NCBI GenBank assembly: GCA_963575745.1
Contig: CAUYUJ010014327.1
Coordinates: 1,008,111 to 1,072,110 of the forward strand
DNA length: 64,000 nucleotides
Direction: 5' to 3'
DNA from: Prorocentrum cordatum
Lineage: Eukaryota > Sar > Dinophyceae > Prorocentrales > Prorocentraceae
Shown here: piece after piece, positions 11,301-21,572 of the stretch
Numbering within the stretch: position 1 is the stretch's first letter
How the letters are laid out: every line of letters starts with the position of its first letter
Translations under genes and position numbers: made by a program
The notes under the pieces: generated by a model
Told to the model about the DNA's origin: nothing
The model's database searches: none
Seen by the model: the letters and a program-made list of their open reading frames with translations, nothing else

Positions 11301-12025
11301 AACGGATTACAACAAAACAACCGGATCCGGTGACAATCCACTTTTCTGAAGCTTTCGCTAGAAAATGAAGGAAATGAGGCTGCGGCCTAGGTTTTGGAGG
11401 GGGGTCGCGCACCAGGGGTCTCAACAATAATATTTCTTTAGAAGTAATAATATTCAACACCACCACCAACAACAACAGCAACAACAACTAGAGTTTTGAG
11501 CAATGCAAAAACTGGGAGGCGGAGGCGTGAGATGACGAGGGGAGTGGGAAACAAATGAGCTGAGGGCGGGGGGGGCAACAGGACACTGGGGATGAGGCGG
11601 AGGTGGAAAGATGGAGATGAAGGGCGAAGGGGACGGTTGGAAGGAGGGACCAGAGTCACCAGAGATGACGATGAAGAAGAGACGGGGGAAGAGGTGGAGA
11701 GGGGGGAAGAAGCGCAAGGTAGCACGAGGGGCGAAAAGGGGAACACGACGGCACGGAGGACGCGGACGAGAACATGGAACGAGGAGCACCACACGAGCAA
11801 AGGGAGGCGTGCGGCCAAGATCGGCTGGGCGGGGGGGGGCGGCACGGGTCCTCTGCCTTCAGCATGGTGCAAGCGTCCTCGGCGCGGCGCAAACCCCCCG
11901 CAACAGCCCGACCAGTCCCAAGGGCCACCGGGGACGAGGAGCGGGAGGCGACGATGGGAAGGCGACCAGGGAGAAGTGAGGGCACAGACCCCTCGAACCA
12001 CTCAAAAAAACACGACGGAAGGGTA

Positions 12026-12090
12026 TCGCGATGTCCGGCCTCTGGGGGCCCTCACCAAGCCTCGGGACAATCAAAAAACGACCCACTGCG
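12026..12090. repeat. Repeat Y, copy 1
   Basis: CGGCCTCTGGGGGCCCTCA then CCTCGGGACAATCAAAAAAC. Related blocks lie at 24657-24735, 49240-49320 and 61608-61690 (the second and fourth are on the opposite strand). Confidence 0.55.
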
Positions 12091-12535
12091 GAAGGCGGCA
12101 GCCTCTCGAAGCATTCCTGTTTGAACCAAATCGCGTCGGTCGACACGACGTTCCATGACGCGAAGCATCTGCAGCCCTCCTCGGGTCTGCGGCGCATGCT
12201 GGCAGACCCGTCTGTTCGGCCAGCTCATTTGTACAAGCAAATGACCACTTGCCATGGCCCAAAGAAGCTCTTCATCATGATCCAATACTCTCCCCATTTG
12301 CGCGCGGCCACCTCGTGAGTTGACCAGACACCATGGCAATACCCCTTTATGAGCTTCTCAACGCCATGGAGGTAGCGTGCAGATTCTTTCATCGAGCTGC
12401 CCAATCCTTGTCCCCGATCGGTCGGCATCTCCCGTCGGCGTAGTTGCAGAGCTTGAAGCGGGACTTGTACGTCACAGACACTCGGGCTCCGACTGTGCGC
12501 ATCCGTTTGCGCACCATTCTCTCAGGCGAATCCGT

Positions 12536-13048
12536 CTAGGGTCGCCTCTCGCCCTGCCTGGGCTCCTCTCCGAATGGCTTGAGCGAGGTCCTAAAACCAA
12601 AAGCGCTCGACCTCGGCACCTCCATCGCCCCGTCCTTATTCATGTGATACGCGATCGCCGCCAGCACCGACGACACGACGTGACTGTTGAGGCTCCATAC
12701 TCCACCGCCTCTCGAGAAATCAACGCGCACGTCGATCTCGCACCAAGCTCCAGCAACAGTGCCCATGACTGCCAAAACCTTATGTGGCACCGCTGGCCTC
12801 ATGAACGTGGTCTTGCTGCTAATGATAAGCCCGAGCGCGTCCATGTGCTTCGCGGGCGTCTCGCGGCACATCGGCTGCGCCCCGATGGCTGCCACCTGCT
12901 CATTCGGCCCTACTTTCGCCACCGCCGCCCGCCCCGTCTCCGACCATATCATGGCACCACATCCACGTCGTCTGTAGGCGCCGCGCGCGCCCGACCCCGC
13001 GTTTGCGCGTGATTCCCTTCGCCGCTGCCGAGCCCGTCTCCAGCTCAA
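12536..13048 (-). pseudogene. copia RNase H C-terminus and tail
   Basis: Reads VGPNEQVAAIGAQPM then KHMDALGL. This fits the end of copia polyproteins, where an E-N-x-A-D-x-x-T-K motif is followed by a short helix. It overlaps the RNase H fragment in another frame. Beyond about 12800 no similarity is seen. The stretch 12090-12530 is open on the minus strand but unrecognised. Confidence 0.55.
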
Positions 13049-13442
13049 CCATGACTGGGCATGGCTCGCCTCTCACCTTGGCCGCCCCTCGCGTCGCGCG
13101 CATGATGGCCGGGCCCCTTGCCGCGCCTGAATCCAGATCATAGAACTCCGCCCCCCCGCTCGATAGTGCGACCGCAGCCTGCGATCGCACCCAGCTCCCC
13201 GGCACACGCGACCCCCATTGAATGCCACCTGAGGGCGCGCTCTTGCAGGCCGCCTCGAATCCAGCCCTGTCTGCGCACACGGAGATCGCCACCACTTTGG
13301 CCGCCTCCGGGCGGGGGTGAAGGCGATGGCGCCCACCGCCTCTTTCAGGCATCGAACCGCCCTCCTCTGCTTGAGTCGGCGCCTCGCACTCCTTTCGCCG
13401 TGTGCTTCGAGCTTGGCGAGCCCGATCTCTGCGCGCTTCCAC
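12900..13442 (-). pseudogene. copia RNase H fragment
   Basis: Residues 56-73 read CADRAGFEAACKSAPSGG, the D-W-A-G-x-x-x-x-R-K-S-T-S-G-G motif with changes. SQAAVALSSGGAEFYDL follows at 87-103, where most relatives have L-S-S-x-E-A-E-Y. Residues 124-135 read ETGSAAAKGITR, where Asp-Ser is expected. GVGRARRLQT at 139-148 fits the G-L-G-x-x-R-H-L-x-T motif. Two of the expected acidic residues are altered. It ends in another frame (next entry). Confidence 0.75.
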
Positions 13443-13580
13443 TCATATCCCTCGGCCATCCTCAGATTCGGCCTCGGGCTGGCAGGATGTGGAAGCCCTC
13501 CTCGCCCCAGAGCGCCGTCTAATTCAGGGGCGCACCCTCAGCTGCTCCATCGCGCCCGACTAGCGGCTGGGGCTTCACCT

Positions 13581-13904
13581 TTAAAGGACCGGCCACGACC
13601 TCGTCGAACTGGCCGCGCCCCCCATCGAACGTCTCCACCGCGCGCCCCCCTGACATGCGCCGAGCGAGTCGGCCTTCACACTGCGCCACAGGCAACGCAC
13701 AGTCATGAGCTCCTCACGCCCGCGCCTGCCGAAGTTGCCTCGCGCCCCGCCTTGGAACTCCATCGGCGCCTCTGCCGTGCCAGGCATCGCCTTGTTCGAC
13801 TTCCAGAGTGCGCCTGGCCGACGCCGCTCGGGCGGGGGCCCGCGGCGCTGCGGCCCCATCGACACTCCGTGGAAAAACGCAACCGAGATGTCGGAGTGAT
13901 CCAC
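13581..13904 (-). pseudogene. copia reverse transcriptase fragment
   Basis: Residues 5-12 read DISVAFFH, matching the RT motif with the first catalytic Asp (D-V-S-x-A-F-x in copia). Residues 31-44 read PGALWKSNKAMPGT, matching the conserved K-x-x-Y-G-x-x block with Tyr replaced by Pro. The next catalytic motif (usually V-D-D or G-D-D) is not found in frame. The upstream RT part is separated by the GC-rich array. This fragment cannot make an active enzyme. Confidence 0.7.
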
Positions 13905-13919
13905 CGCCGCTTTACTGTG

Positions 13920-15590
13920 GAAAATTCACCCCCCCTCTTCTTCCGGAACCCGCCCCCCCCCCGCTGGACCCCCGCCCAACCCCTCCCCCCCCGCGCAACA
14001 CCCCCAACTCCCCTGACCCCCCCCCCCCCCCCTCCAAAAAACAAAGGAGGGGTCACTGCCAACACGAACCCCCCCTCCGGAAAACCGCGGGAGGCCGCCG
14101 CCGGTTCGAACCCCCCACCAAAAAAAACAATGGGGGGGCACTGCCGGTTCGAACCCCCCCCCCTCCAGAAAACCGGAAGGGGGTCGCCGCCGGTTCGACC
14201 CCCCCCCGGGCCCCCCCGAAAACCGAAGGGGGTCACTACTGTTTCGACCCCCCCCCTTGAAAACCGGCGGGGCGCTACCGGTTCGAACCCCCCTCTTCGG
14301 AAACGGGAGGGGGGGGGGGGCACTGCCGGTTCGAACCCCCCCCCCGCGCTCACCGCCAGCAAACGACTCCCGGGCCCCTGCCACCGTCCGCGCCACTTCC
14401 CAACTGCTGTCCCCAGCACCTGTCCTCACCACCACTGCCCCCGCCGTTCCCACCACCGCCCCCACTTCCCCCATCAGTGCCCCCACCACTGTCGCACTGT
14501 CCCCACCTCTGTTCCCACCACGGTCCTGGTTCCACTCTCCCCACTTTCTCCACGACCCCAACCGCTGCCCCACTGCCCCCATTGCCCCACTGTCCCCGCC
14601 GCTGTCCCACTGAGCTGTCCCGCTGTTCACTGCCCGCCACTGTCCCCAGTCCCCACCACTGTCCCCGCTGTACCGCTGTCCCATTACCCCACCGCCGCCC
14701 TCGCCACCGTCCTCAACGCTGCCCCCACCACCACTGCGCCCTCCACTGTCCAACTGTTTCCACCACATTCCCACTGCAGTGCCCTCCGCACCGCTGCCCC
14801 CACCACCGCCGCCGCCCCCGCCACAGCCCCACTGTCTCCATTGTTCCCGCTGCCCCCACCAGTGCCCCCAGTGTCTCACTGCCCCCACTCTCCCCACCAG
14901 TGTCCCACCGCGGCCCCGCTCTCCCCACTTCCCCCACGGCCCCCACCACTGTCCCACTGCCCCCACTGCACCCGCCACTGCCCCACTGCCCCCGCCGCTG
15001 CCCCACTGCGCTGCCCCGCCGCCCCCGCTGTCCCCATCGCTGCCCCACTGCCCCCACCGCTTTCCCCGCTGCACTACTGCCCCACCACTGTCCTCACCAC
15101 CGCCTCCACCACTGCCCCCACCACTACCGCCCCCACCGCTGCCCCACTGCCCCCGCCACTGCCCCGCTGCCCCCTCGCCGCCGCCACCGCCGCCACCGCC
15201 CCCACCACTGTCCGCGCCACTGCCCCACTGTCCCCGCACCGCTGCCCCCGCCGCCACCGTTCCCGCCACTGCCTCTGCACCCTCGCCATTGCCCCTCGAG
15301 GAGCGGGAATCGCTTGCCGGCGGGGGGGGGGGGGGGGGGGCGAGCCGGTAGCGACCCCCCCACCCTCCCCTCGGTTCTCGAGGGGCTGGGAAGAGGGGTG
15401 GGCTCGAACCGGCAGCGACCCCCCCCCCCCACCCCGGTTTTCGAGGGGGGGTGGGGTTCGAACAGGCAGACTGGGGGGGGATGGGGTTCGAACCGGCAGC
15501 GCCCCCCTCCCCCCTGGTTTTCGATGGGGGGGTGGGGGGGCGGGTTGGGAATCCCCAGTGACCCCCGCCGGTTTTCCGCCAGCAGCGGCA
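13920..15590. repeat. GC-rich array inserted in the copia RT
   Basis: At 14040-14345 there are 5-6 units carrying the block CCGGTTCGAACCCCCC and GAAAACCG. At 15340-15580 the same units appear inverted (GGTTTTCGAGGGGG, GGGGTTCGAACCGGCAGC). Between them (14350-15290) is a pyrimidine-rich array of CCCCACTG/CCACCG-type units. It interrupts the copia element just upstream of the RT fragment, so it arrived or expanded after the retrotransposon. The long open frames here are artefacts. The GGTTCGAACC blocks are not tRNA genes. Confidence 0.75.
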
Positions 15591-16048
15591 GAACACGTTC
15601 TTTCAGATGTCGCGCAAACCCAACTTCGTCTTCCGCGCCCGCCCCGACGACCTCGATCCTCCAGTCGACGGCGTAGCCGCCCTCGAAACCGCTGCCTTGA
15701 CAACCTCGATCGACGGGGCCCCGCCCGCCCCTCGCCGCGCTGTCACTCCGCTTCCTGCGAACGCACCTGCTCCCCGAACTCCACCCTGACGTCCGCGGGT
15801 GGCCCTTGTTGCTGTAGATCCACATCGTGCCGAACTGCTGCATCCTGTTCTCGTGGGAGACCAAAGCGACGCCTCACACTCCCCCATGTTCATCATCTCC
15901 TTCCCACGGCCTCTGGTCGCAATTTCCCTCGGCAGCTCCTCCCCCGCGATTGAGACGCGGCGAACACCATCTCCAACCGGCCCTGCAAAACCAACTTCAG
16001 GATCGACCTCCGCGCGCGCGGGTCGTTCCTCATGCTTCGTCACGGCTA

Positions 16049-16402
16049 TTAAAGCATCGACCTCCCTCGGCCCCCCGCGCCTCGGGCTAACGGGGCCGTC
16101 TCAATCTCGGGCCCCTGCCGAAACTCCTCGATGGCCGCCTCCATGTTCACTGCCCCGCTGACATACTGCACCTGGCTCGTCCACTCTCGCCGACTCGGGC
16201 GGCGGCGCGCCATCTGGTCTTCTGGCGCACGCGCGCCGGCTGCGCTGCTGGACTGCACTTGCACGCCGGGAGGCCGTCGGTCAGCACAGGGCTCGTCAAC
16301 CAGCGCTTTCGCGATGAATCGCATCCTTCTGACTGCCTCGCCCTGGCCCTTCACATCCAAGCCTCGCGGGCCCCACGGGGCACCAATGAACTTGGCGGGC
16401 AC
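16049..16402 (-). pseudogene. copia linker between integrase and RT
   Basis: Continuous minus-strand frame with EAVRRMRF near residue 22, plausibly the linker after integrase. There are no catalytic motifs, so assignment rests on position. The next part (16043-15603) is open but not recognisable. Confidence 0.4.
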
Positions 16403-16485
16403 GTCCTACCTGCAGCGATCCTCCAAGCTCGCCCCCCCATCGCCCTGCAGCGTTCGGCCCAGCGGAAGCGCCCGCAGTCGCCTCA

Positions 16486-16725
16486 TCACTCTCGAAGCGT
16501 CGTCCTACGACCAGACCACTCCTTCGCTCCGCCTCGGCCCCTGCATGGGGCGGCCCGTCGCCTGTATCTCACAATAGCGATGTTCGCCAACTCCGCTCTA
16601 TATTCCGCTCGGCCGAGCGTTTCCCCGGCTGTCCCGCCCTCCGTCATCGCCGCGAACCTCGCGAACAAGAATCCCGCGTGCCATGCCAGCCACGGCGCGA
16701 CGAGACTCTCTGGCCCGATGTCCAC
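16486..16725 (-). pseudogene. copia integrase, C-terminal part
   Basis: Reads SLVAPWLAWHAGFLFARF near residues 7-24, then an ETLGRAEYRAELANI block. This fits the part of copia integrases after the catalytic Glu, where a W-x-x-x-H-A helix is followed by a G-R motif. It overlaps the preceding fragment in a different frame. Confidence 0.6.
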
Positions 16726-16828
16726 CTACAACTTCGCCCCCAGCTCTGCTGGGAAGGTCCGCAGTAGCGCCTCCAGCTTTCTCGATCGCGCCGTTTCTCT
16801 GATGCGAGCCTGTGGGCGCCTTCTCCAC
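16598..16828 (-). pseudogene. copia integrase, third catalytic block
   Basis: Residues 7-18 read GSHQRNGAIEKA, the integrase segment around the third catalytic residue (Q-x-N-G-x-x-E). The Glu is kept. This frame loses similarity after about 30 residues. The continuation is in the overlapping frame at 16725-16486, so at least one frameshift lies between them. Confidence 0.65.
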
Positions 16829-16840
16829 TTGGGTACTGCG

Positions 16841-17206
16841 CTAGCTCCGCAGCTTGACCGCCCTGATTACAGCCTGCAGCGACGCCTCCTGGCCACCTTT
16901 CGTGGGCGCCTCTGCTGGGCCCCGCGCGTCAACGTAGAACACAACTGCCGATGTGCGCACTCCCCGGGGCCCTTCGCGAATACTCATGATTGCCGCCAAG
17001 GAGCCCTCAGACTTCAGAACCATAGCCAGAATCGCCACCATGTCCGTCTCGGCGTCGCGATTCCGGAAGCAGTAGTCCACGCTGATGACTGGCATCGTCG
17101 GGGCACCATCCTGGTCAGTTCGAATATGCGTTTTCTTTTGGCCGCGACCACATAGGCACCACATGCACCAGTCCCTGAACGGCAAGGGCGCCCCCCCCCA
17201 CCCCAC
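16841..17206 (-). pseudogene. copia integrase, zinc end and start of core
   Basis: The frame reads FRDWCMWCLCGRG at residues 10-22, which fits the C-x2-C half of the integrase HHCC zinc motif. VISVDYCF at residues 40-47 is the first core strand with the first catalytic Asp (D44). A later block GGQEASLQAVIRAVK fits the region where related elements have a D-Q/N-E-P motif around the second catalytic Asp. Here that Asp appears to be Gly, which would kill strand transfer. The stop at the end of this frame and the continuation in another frame point to decay. Alignment is by eye. Confidence 0.7.
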
Positions 17207-17215
17207 CCCCCCGCG

Positions 17216-17740
17216 GACCCTGCCCCCCCTGGCACCTTGGTTTCCTCGCTCGCATCGTCATCTCCAGCCCTGGTAAGAGCGCGTATAGGGCCTTCGCGTA
17301 CACGTCGAACGCGCACGCTCCACGCCGCTGGCTCAGCCGCAGCGGCCTCGCTTTCGCCGGGACCGGCTCCGCGCCTATCAGAAGCTGGGTATTGTCCGCT
17401 AGGCCCATGTGAACCATCTCCATCAAACAGCGCTCCTTGGGAACCCATGGTGATGTCCCTCACGGCAACGATGGCCCTGTGAACGCCCCTGTCCAATGGC
17501 AATACTCGCGCGGCCTATCGTCGCATCCTTTTCCGTCACCCTGGCACGCGAAACCGTTTTATAAACGCCCCCCAAGAAGGAATCGAAAAGGGCAAGGCTG
17601 TTCAATAAACGCCCAGGGCCGTCTAGCACACGCCAATTATCGGGTCCGGGTGGTCTTTCCTTCCCCGAACATATGCATCGGTCCCTTGGAATGGGTCGAG
17701 ACCTCTGCGGGGGTGACGTTATTAAAAAATCAGGGTTCAT
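17216..17740. other. Upstream of copia integrase, unassigned
   Basis: On the minus strand this should hold gag/protease if the element were whole. The frames are open but I recognise no zinc knuckle or D-T/S-G protease motif. Confidence 0.35.
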
Positions 17741-17744
17741 CTGG

Positions 17745-17937
17745 GACGGGCTCGGCTTCGAGGGGCTCAGGTTGGCCTGGCGGGGCCATCGTGAAAATGA
17801 CGAGACACGGTCTGAAATTCCACGCGGTCTCCCACTGCAAACATCCCACGAACACTGGACCGTCAAAACCCAGGACGCACTCGTCAAGAAGCGTCGGAAA
17901 CCCGAGATCTGGCGTACTCGGGTCTTGCGTTTCCCCG
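17745..17937. mobile_element. Element E, copy 2
   Basis: Matches 38804-38996 along its length: GGTTGGCC near the left end, CACTGCAAACATCCCAC, ACTGGACCGTCAAAACCCAG, and GCGTTTCCCCG at the right. Left CTCGGC/CTCAGGTT and right GTACTCGGGTC are weak inverted ends. Confidence 0.7.
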
Positions 17938-18055
17938 CATGACGTCGGAAGTCTGGGGAGGCGGAGGGGGGAGGGCGGGAGGGGGGCGAGAGGAGGGGAG
18001 GGGAGGGATGGGGGAGGAGGTCGACACAAGAGGAGAGGGCAACGATACGTAACAA

Positions 18056-18222
18056 CTATAGCAACGAACAAAAAGATAACAACGGTAACGATGGCGACGA
18101 TAACAACGATCACAACGATAACAACGATAACAATGCTGTTATCGTTGGCATCGTTATCATTATCGTTATCGGTATGATCGTCATCGTTGTTGTCGTTGTT
18201 GTCGTTGTGTTCGTTGCCATTG
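18056..18222. repeat. Inverted (AACGAT)n/(ATCGTT)n array
   Basis: AACGAT-type hexamers up to about 18130, then the same units inverted (GTTATCGTTGGCATCGTTATC). The whole can fold into a hairpin. The 17940-18050 flank is purine-rich. Confidence 0.85.
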
Positions 18223-18366
18223 TGGGGGGTACGGACGACACAGGCGCTACGCGCATCGCGCCCCGCGATGCGCGACGCCTGGTGATCTTCGCGCTCTCGC
18301 GCTGCAGACCTGAAGAAGGGAGCCTCTCGAACCCAAGCCACGATGACGACGCGCGATTATCTTTAA

Positions 18367-18518
18367 GTCGGGCATGTCCCTCTACAGGAGGAAGATTCGA
18401 AAATAGTCAAAACATAGTCCGGGGACGATTTTTCTGATATTCTTCTTCTATGTGGGGATTTTCTGGTCATCTGTAGGATTTGTCGCTCAAGACCCGCCTT
18501 TAGGGGGACATGCCCGAC
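18367..18518. mobile_element. Element A, copy 2
   Basis: Ends GTCGGGCATGTCCC and GGGGGACATGCCCGAC. Flanks TTTA-A and C-TAGG keep TA on both sides. The interior TAGTCCGGGGACGATTTT is the inverted form of the family's right-hand block, so the inside is rearranged. Confidence 0.8.
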
Positions 18519-18699
18519 CTAGGACTACCTGCGCGCCCCTGGGGGCGACCTGGCCGCCGCGGCGGCGACGGCGAGGGCTGGCGGAGGGGTGGCTCCAGAG
18601 CGAGCCGCCTCGCCGACGCCTCGGTGGGCGCCATCCAGGCGCGACCTGCGGGGGCCCCCGTCTGCCTCCGGGGGCGGCCAGGAGGGGGCGTCCGAGGGG

Positions 18700-18870
18700 G
18701 GGGGGGGGGGGGGGCAAATCCTGGCCGGCGGCACGTGCGCGGCCCAGGGGGGGGGCCAAGAGCGCAGTGAGACAAGAAAATGGGCCATGGCATCCGAGGA
18801 ACTGGCATGGCCCACGCCACGATGCCCGCGCCCCCCCCCCTCTGGTCATCACCCCCCTTCCTTGCCGCCC
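18700..18870. mobile_element. Element M, copy 2
   Basis: Matches the 2970 copy in order: G-run, GCAAATC, GGCCGGCGGCACGTGCGCGG, GGCATGGCCCACGCCA, GGTCATCACCCCCCTT. Confidence 0.65.
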
Positions 18871-19425
18871 CCGATGCCTCCACCTCCAGGGCCTGGCCTC
18901 CTGGGGACACGCCCTCGCGAGGGTGTCCGCCGGGAGGGGTCCCTGAGCATCGTCCCAACGGTCCACATCCCCACTGGCGTGGCCTGGGCTTCGCTGGCAG
19001 ATTCACCCGCCAGCTGGGGATGCCCGGTGCGGGTTCCCTGAAGCCGAAGATTGCCAGGCAGCCCCTGTCCGAACTGCTGTCACGACGCGAATTCTGGCTT
19101 TCGGGTCCCAGCTCAGGTCTCTGGCAGCCGCTTGGGAAGATCTGGGCACCTCGGGCACGCGCTCCCCGGGGCGAGACAGCTGGAAAACACCCAGAGGCTG
19201 TGATATCTCTGGGCACCGAAGATAGCGTCGAGTAAGCTTGTCCCGCCCTCGTGATTATTTCACGGCACGTGTGGGTCTGGGAAGGTCGATGCTGGGCCTT
19301 CTCTTCAATACCACTACCATACATCAGGGGCGGCTGACCCTTGGTAGTCCTTTGACGTGCAGGGCGCCGACTGCGCCCAGCAAAGCACTACCACAGATCA
19401 GCCGCCCACGGAGTATACTGCTGGA
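18871..19425. other. Stretch without recognised gene
   Basis: GC-rich, largely unique within the window. No convincing exon or RNA. Confidence 0.35.
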
Positions 19426-19426
19426 C

Positions 19427-19608
19427 GCCTGGAAATGAGCCCCAACACCAACACAGGTGGTTGGCCCCACCGGGCAAAGATGAGCCTGGGTCTTAATGCT
19501 GGTGGTCTTATCTCTCCGCCACCTGGGAAGCCCGAAAATGGTCATGATCACCGAGATCAAGATCATCTTCCCTCCGATATTGGTGTCGGTGTCAACCGCT
19601 AGGCCTCC
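19427..19608. mobile_element. Element K, copy 1
   Basis: Left GCCTGGAAATGAGCCCCAAC and right GGTGTCAACCGCTAGGC are inverted imperfectly. It shares CACCAACACAGG, CATCACCGAGATC-type and TTGGTGTCGGTGTCAACC blocks with 55070-55272. Confidence 0.75.
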
Positions 19609-19667
19609 GTTAGTGGTGGCCGCGAGGGAAGGGCCCACCGAAGGTCACCCTTGCGCACCGCCGAAGG

Positions 19668-19882
19668 TTGAGCAGGGACCGACCGTCCCGGCGTTCCTAT
19701 AGGCCTACCACGAAAGGTTCTTAGAACCCCAAACTGTTCTAAGAACGAGAACAGCGTTTCTAGAACATGAGCCCAGTGTGTTAAAGCGAGACGGTCCCAT
19801 CCAAAAATGTTCTAAGAAAACTTCGTGCAGACCGCAGAAAAGGTTCTCCTAACATTCTCTGGTGGGCCTCCATCGGGTCGGG
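19668..19882. mobile_element. Element C, copy 2
   Basis: TTGAGCAGGGACCGACCGTC, CCTATAGGCCTACCACG and TTCTTAGAACC at the left; the right end is diverged (GGTGGGCCTCCATCGGG). Interior AACATGAGCCCAGTGTG fits the family. Confidence 0.75.
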
Positions 19883-20555
19883 CGAAAGGGGGGCATAGCA
19901 AAGGGAGGGGTCGAGAATCGGCTCACGTAGCTGATCTTCCCGGCGCCTCCCAGCGCCGGGAGGCGCCCGTGTATCGAGGAATGGGCCCGGCGGCGAGGCC
20001 GACACCAGCTGCGTGCAGCAGACTTCGTGACCCCCCCTGCCCCTGCCCCCCCCCCCCCCCTCGTTCCTCCCGGCTCTGGGCCAGCCAGGACGCTCCGCCA
20101 CTGCTCGACCCCTGCGGGCCCCTTCGGGGCGCTGGCCGGCGGCCGCCGAGGCGCGGCTCCGTGCCCGGGCCCGCGGAGTACACCAGGAACGGCTGGCTGG
20201 TGCAGGTCCGCCAGGCCTGGGCCGGGCGCCGGACGGAGGAGAGCGAAGGGGCCCAGGGGCACACAAGGAAATACACACAGAGAGCCCAGGATTCCCAACA
20301 CTTTTCCATGCTTTCTTCACTCTCGTCTTCCCCCCCCCCCCCACTTCCCATGTTTTCCCAGGTCTTCCTGGGAGTCGACGATTCATTGTGCCTATGCGTG
20401 TGTTTTGTCCCTTTCGAGAGGGGGGGATGGATGAGGGGCCCTCTGGCCGAGGCTCTCCATGGGACCTCGCCGGAGCAGAGACCCGAGGATGGAGGCAGCC
20501 CAAATGAGGGCGCCCGCGGCCAGAGCAGGTCAGGGCGACGGAGGCCTGCGGAGCG
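19883..20555. other. Stretch without recognised gene
   Basis: GC-rich with a C-run at 20043-20060 and 20331-20342. The blocks ACACACAGAG and GGGAGTCGACGATCA recur near 21740-21865, so parts are duplicated. No gene seen. Confidence 0.4.
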
Positions 20556-20559
20556 AGGG

Positions 20560-20612
20560 GGACAAGAGAGAGGCATGGATAAGCAAGGTGCGCTCGCGCC
20601 ATGTATCGCATC
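20560..20612 (-). repeat. Repeat S, copy on minus strand
   Basis: On the minus strand reads ATGGCGCGAGCGCACCTTGC, as in the copies at 45740, 56108, 56775 and 58256. The CTC tail seen in the other copies is absent. Confidence 0.55.
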
Positions 20613-20666
20613 CTGCCTGGGAGCAGCAAAGGAAAGAGTAGCGAATCGGCACGGGATCTGCGACTA

Positions 20667-20846
20667 CAGTGGGGGCCGATGCCAAGGAAAACACCCTGCT
20701 TGCCTCCAGGGTGCCCTGGGTTTCTGGGGCTTGGACGGTTTTTTGCTGGGGAGGGCGTAACGCTCCCACAACAAAAATCCATGGACGTCCCGGGGTCTCA
20801 GGGCTGGGCTTCTCGTGGAAGGTCTCTCGTGGTCGGGCTCCCACTG
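20667..20846. mobile_element. Element F, copy 2 (TA-flanked)
   Basis: CAGTGGGGGCC at the left and GGCTCCCACTG at the right, TA on both sides. Lies in the opposite orientation to copy 1 (CTCCAGGGTGCCCTGGGTTT near the left). Confidence 0.8.
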
Positions 20847-20849
20847 TAC

Positions 20850-21092
20850 CGCCGAAGATCTGGGGGAGCACGTCGTCGTCGTCAGAGATCTGGGCTTCTC
20901 GTCGCCGTTGCCACCGCCGCCGTCGGCGGCCGCTGGGCGCACCAGGAGGGCCCAGAGAGGCGGGGGGCGGGAACGCAGGCGAGCGCAACGTGCGGGCAAG
21001 ATCTATATTATCCATGTGCGGTGCGTCTTGGACTCTGTTGAGAGGCGCGCCACGAGGCCCGGGCGCACTGGACGTGGATGCAGATCTAGCCT
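20850..21092. other. Stretch without recognised gene
   Basis: Contains a short CGTCGTCGTC run (20869-20880). No feature seen otherwise. Confidence 0.35.
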
Positions 21093-21095
21093 GAT

Positions 21096-21280
21096 GTCGG
21101 GCCTCTCCCCCTACAGGGGGATGTTCGACGAAAAATGAAAAATACACCGAAAATAACCCTAAAAAGATCAGATAATACTGAAAAAATAGCCCCAGACTAT
21201 TGTTGTACTATTTCTGTTACTATTTGGGGGATATGTTTAATTTTTCGTCGAAAATCCCCCTGTAGGGGGACAGGCCCGAC
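21096..21280. mobile_element. Element A, copy 3 (long ends)
   Basis: The longest copy. The inverted ends extend about 45 bp: GTCGGGC, CCCCCTACAGGGGGAT, TTCGACGAAAAAT at the left and the complement at the right. Right flank keeps TTAA; left flank is altered. Confidence 0.85.
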
Positions 21281-21423
21281 TTAAATCTAGCCCCTGCGGG
21301 GGGCCAGCACTTCTTGAACCATGTCCAGTGCACCGCGAGCCTGCCTGGGGCAGGGGGTCCGAAACTCAAAGCTGCAGTGGATATGGACGCAGGCCTTGCC
21401 CGCACAAGGGAGCTGGCCTTGAC

Positions 21424-21572
21424 GTCGGGCGTGTCCCCCTGCAGCGGGAGTTTGGAAGAAACATGAAAAATGGCCAAACAAATATTCGACACGTTCGAAA
21501 AGAATCGAAAGATCGTCGGGGCCCGAGACTATCTCTGAATACGTACTCCACCTGTAAAGAGGACGTGCCCGA
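21424..21572. mobile_element. Element A, copy 4
   Basis: GTCGGGCGTGTCCCCCTGC at the left, GAGGACGTGCCCGAC at the right. Neither flank keeps TA, so it is older or was moved by another route. Confidence 0.75.

Larger units (their letters stand above)
12800..17215 (-). mobile_element. Decayed Ty1/copia-like retrotransposon
   Basis: On the minus strand the order is integrase zinc region and core (17.2-16.5 kb), a linker (16.4-15.6 kb), then a 1.65-kb GC-rich array insertion, reverse transcriptase (13.9-13.6 kb) and RNase H (13.45-12.8 kb). INT-RT-RH is the Ty1/copia order; Ty3/gypsy has RT-RH-INT. Frame changes break it between domains and catalytic positions have drifted, so this copy is dead. 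I could not identify LTRs, gag or protease. The sequence type resembles the copia elements common in dinoflagellate genomes; that is from general knowledge, not a search. Confidence 0.8.

Noticed and set aside
14100-15580. GGTTCGAACC blocks resembling a tRNA T-loop
   Set aside because: They recur in an array with no cloverleaf, no A box at the right distance and no acceptor pairing.
13317-15953. 878-codon plus-strand open frame rich in Pro, Thr and Ala
   Set aside because: It spans C-rich arrays and the antisense of the copia remnant; stops are rare in such DNA and the minus strand carries the recognisable domains.
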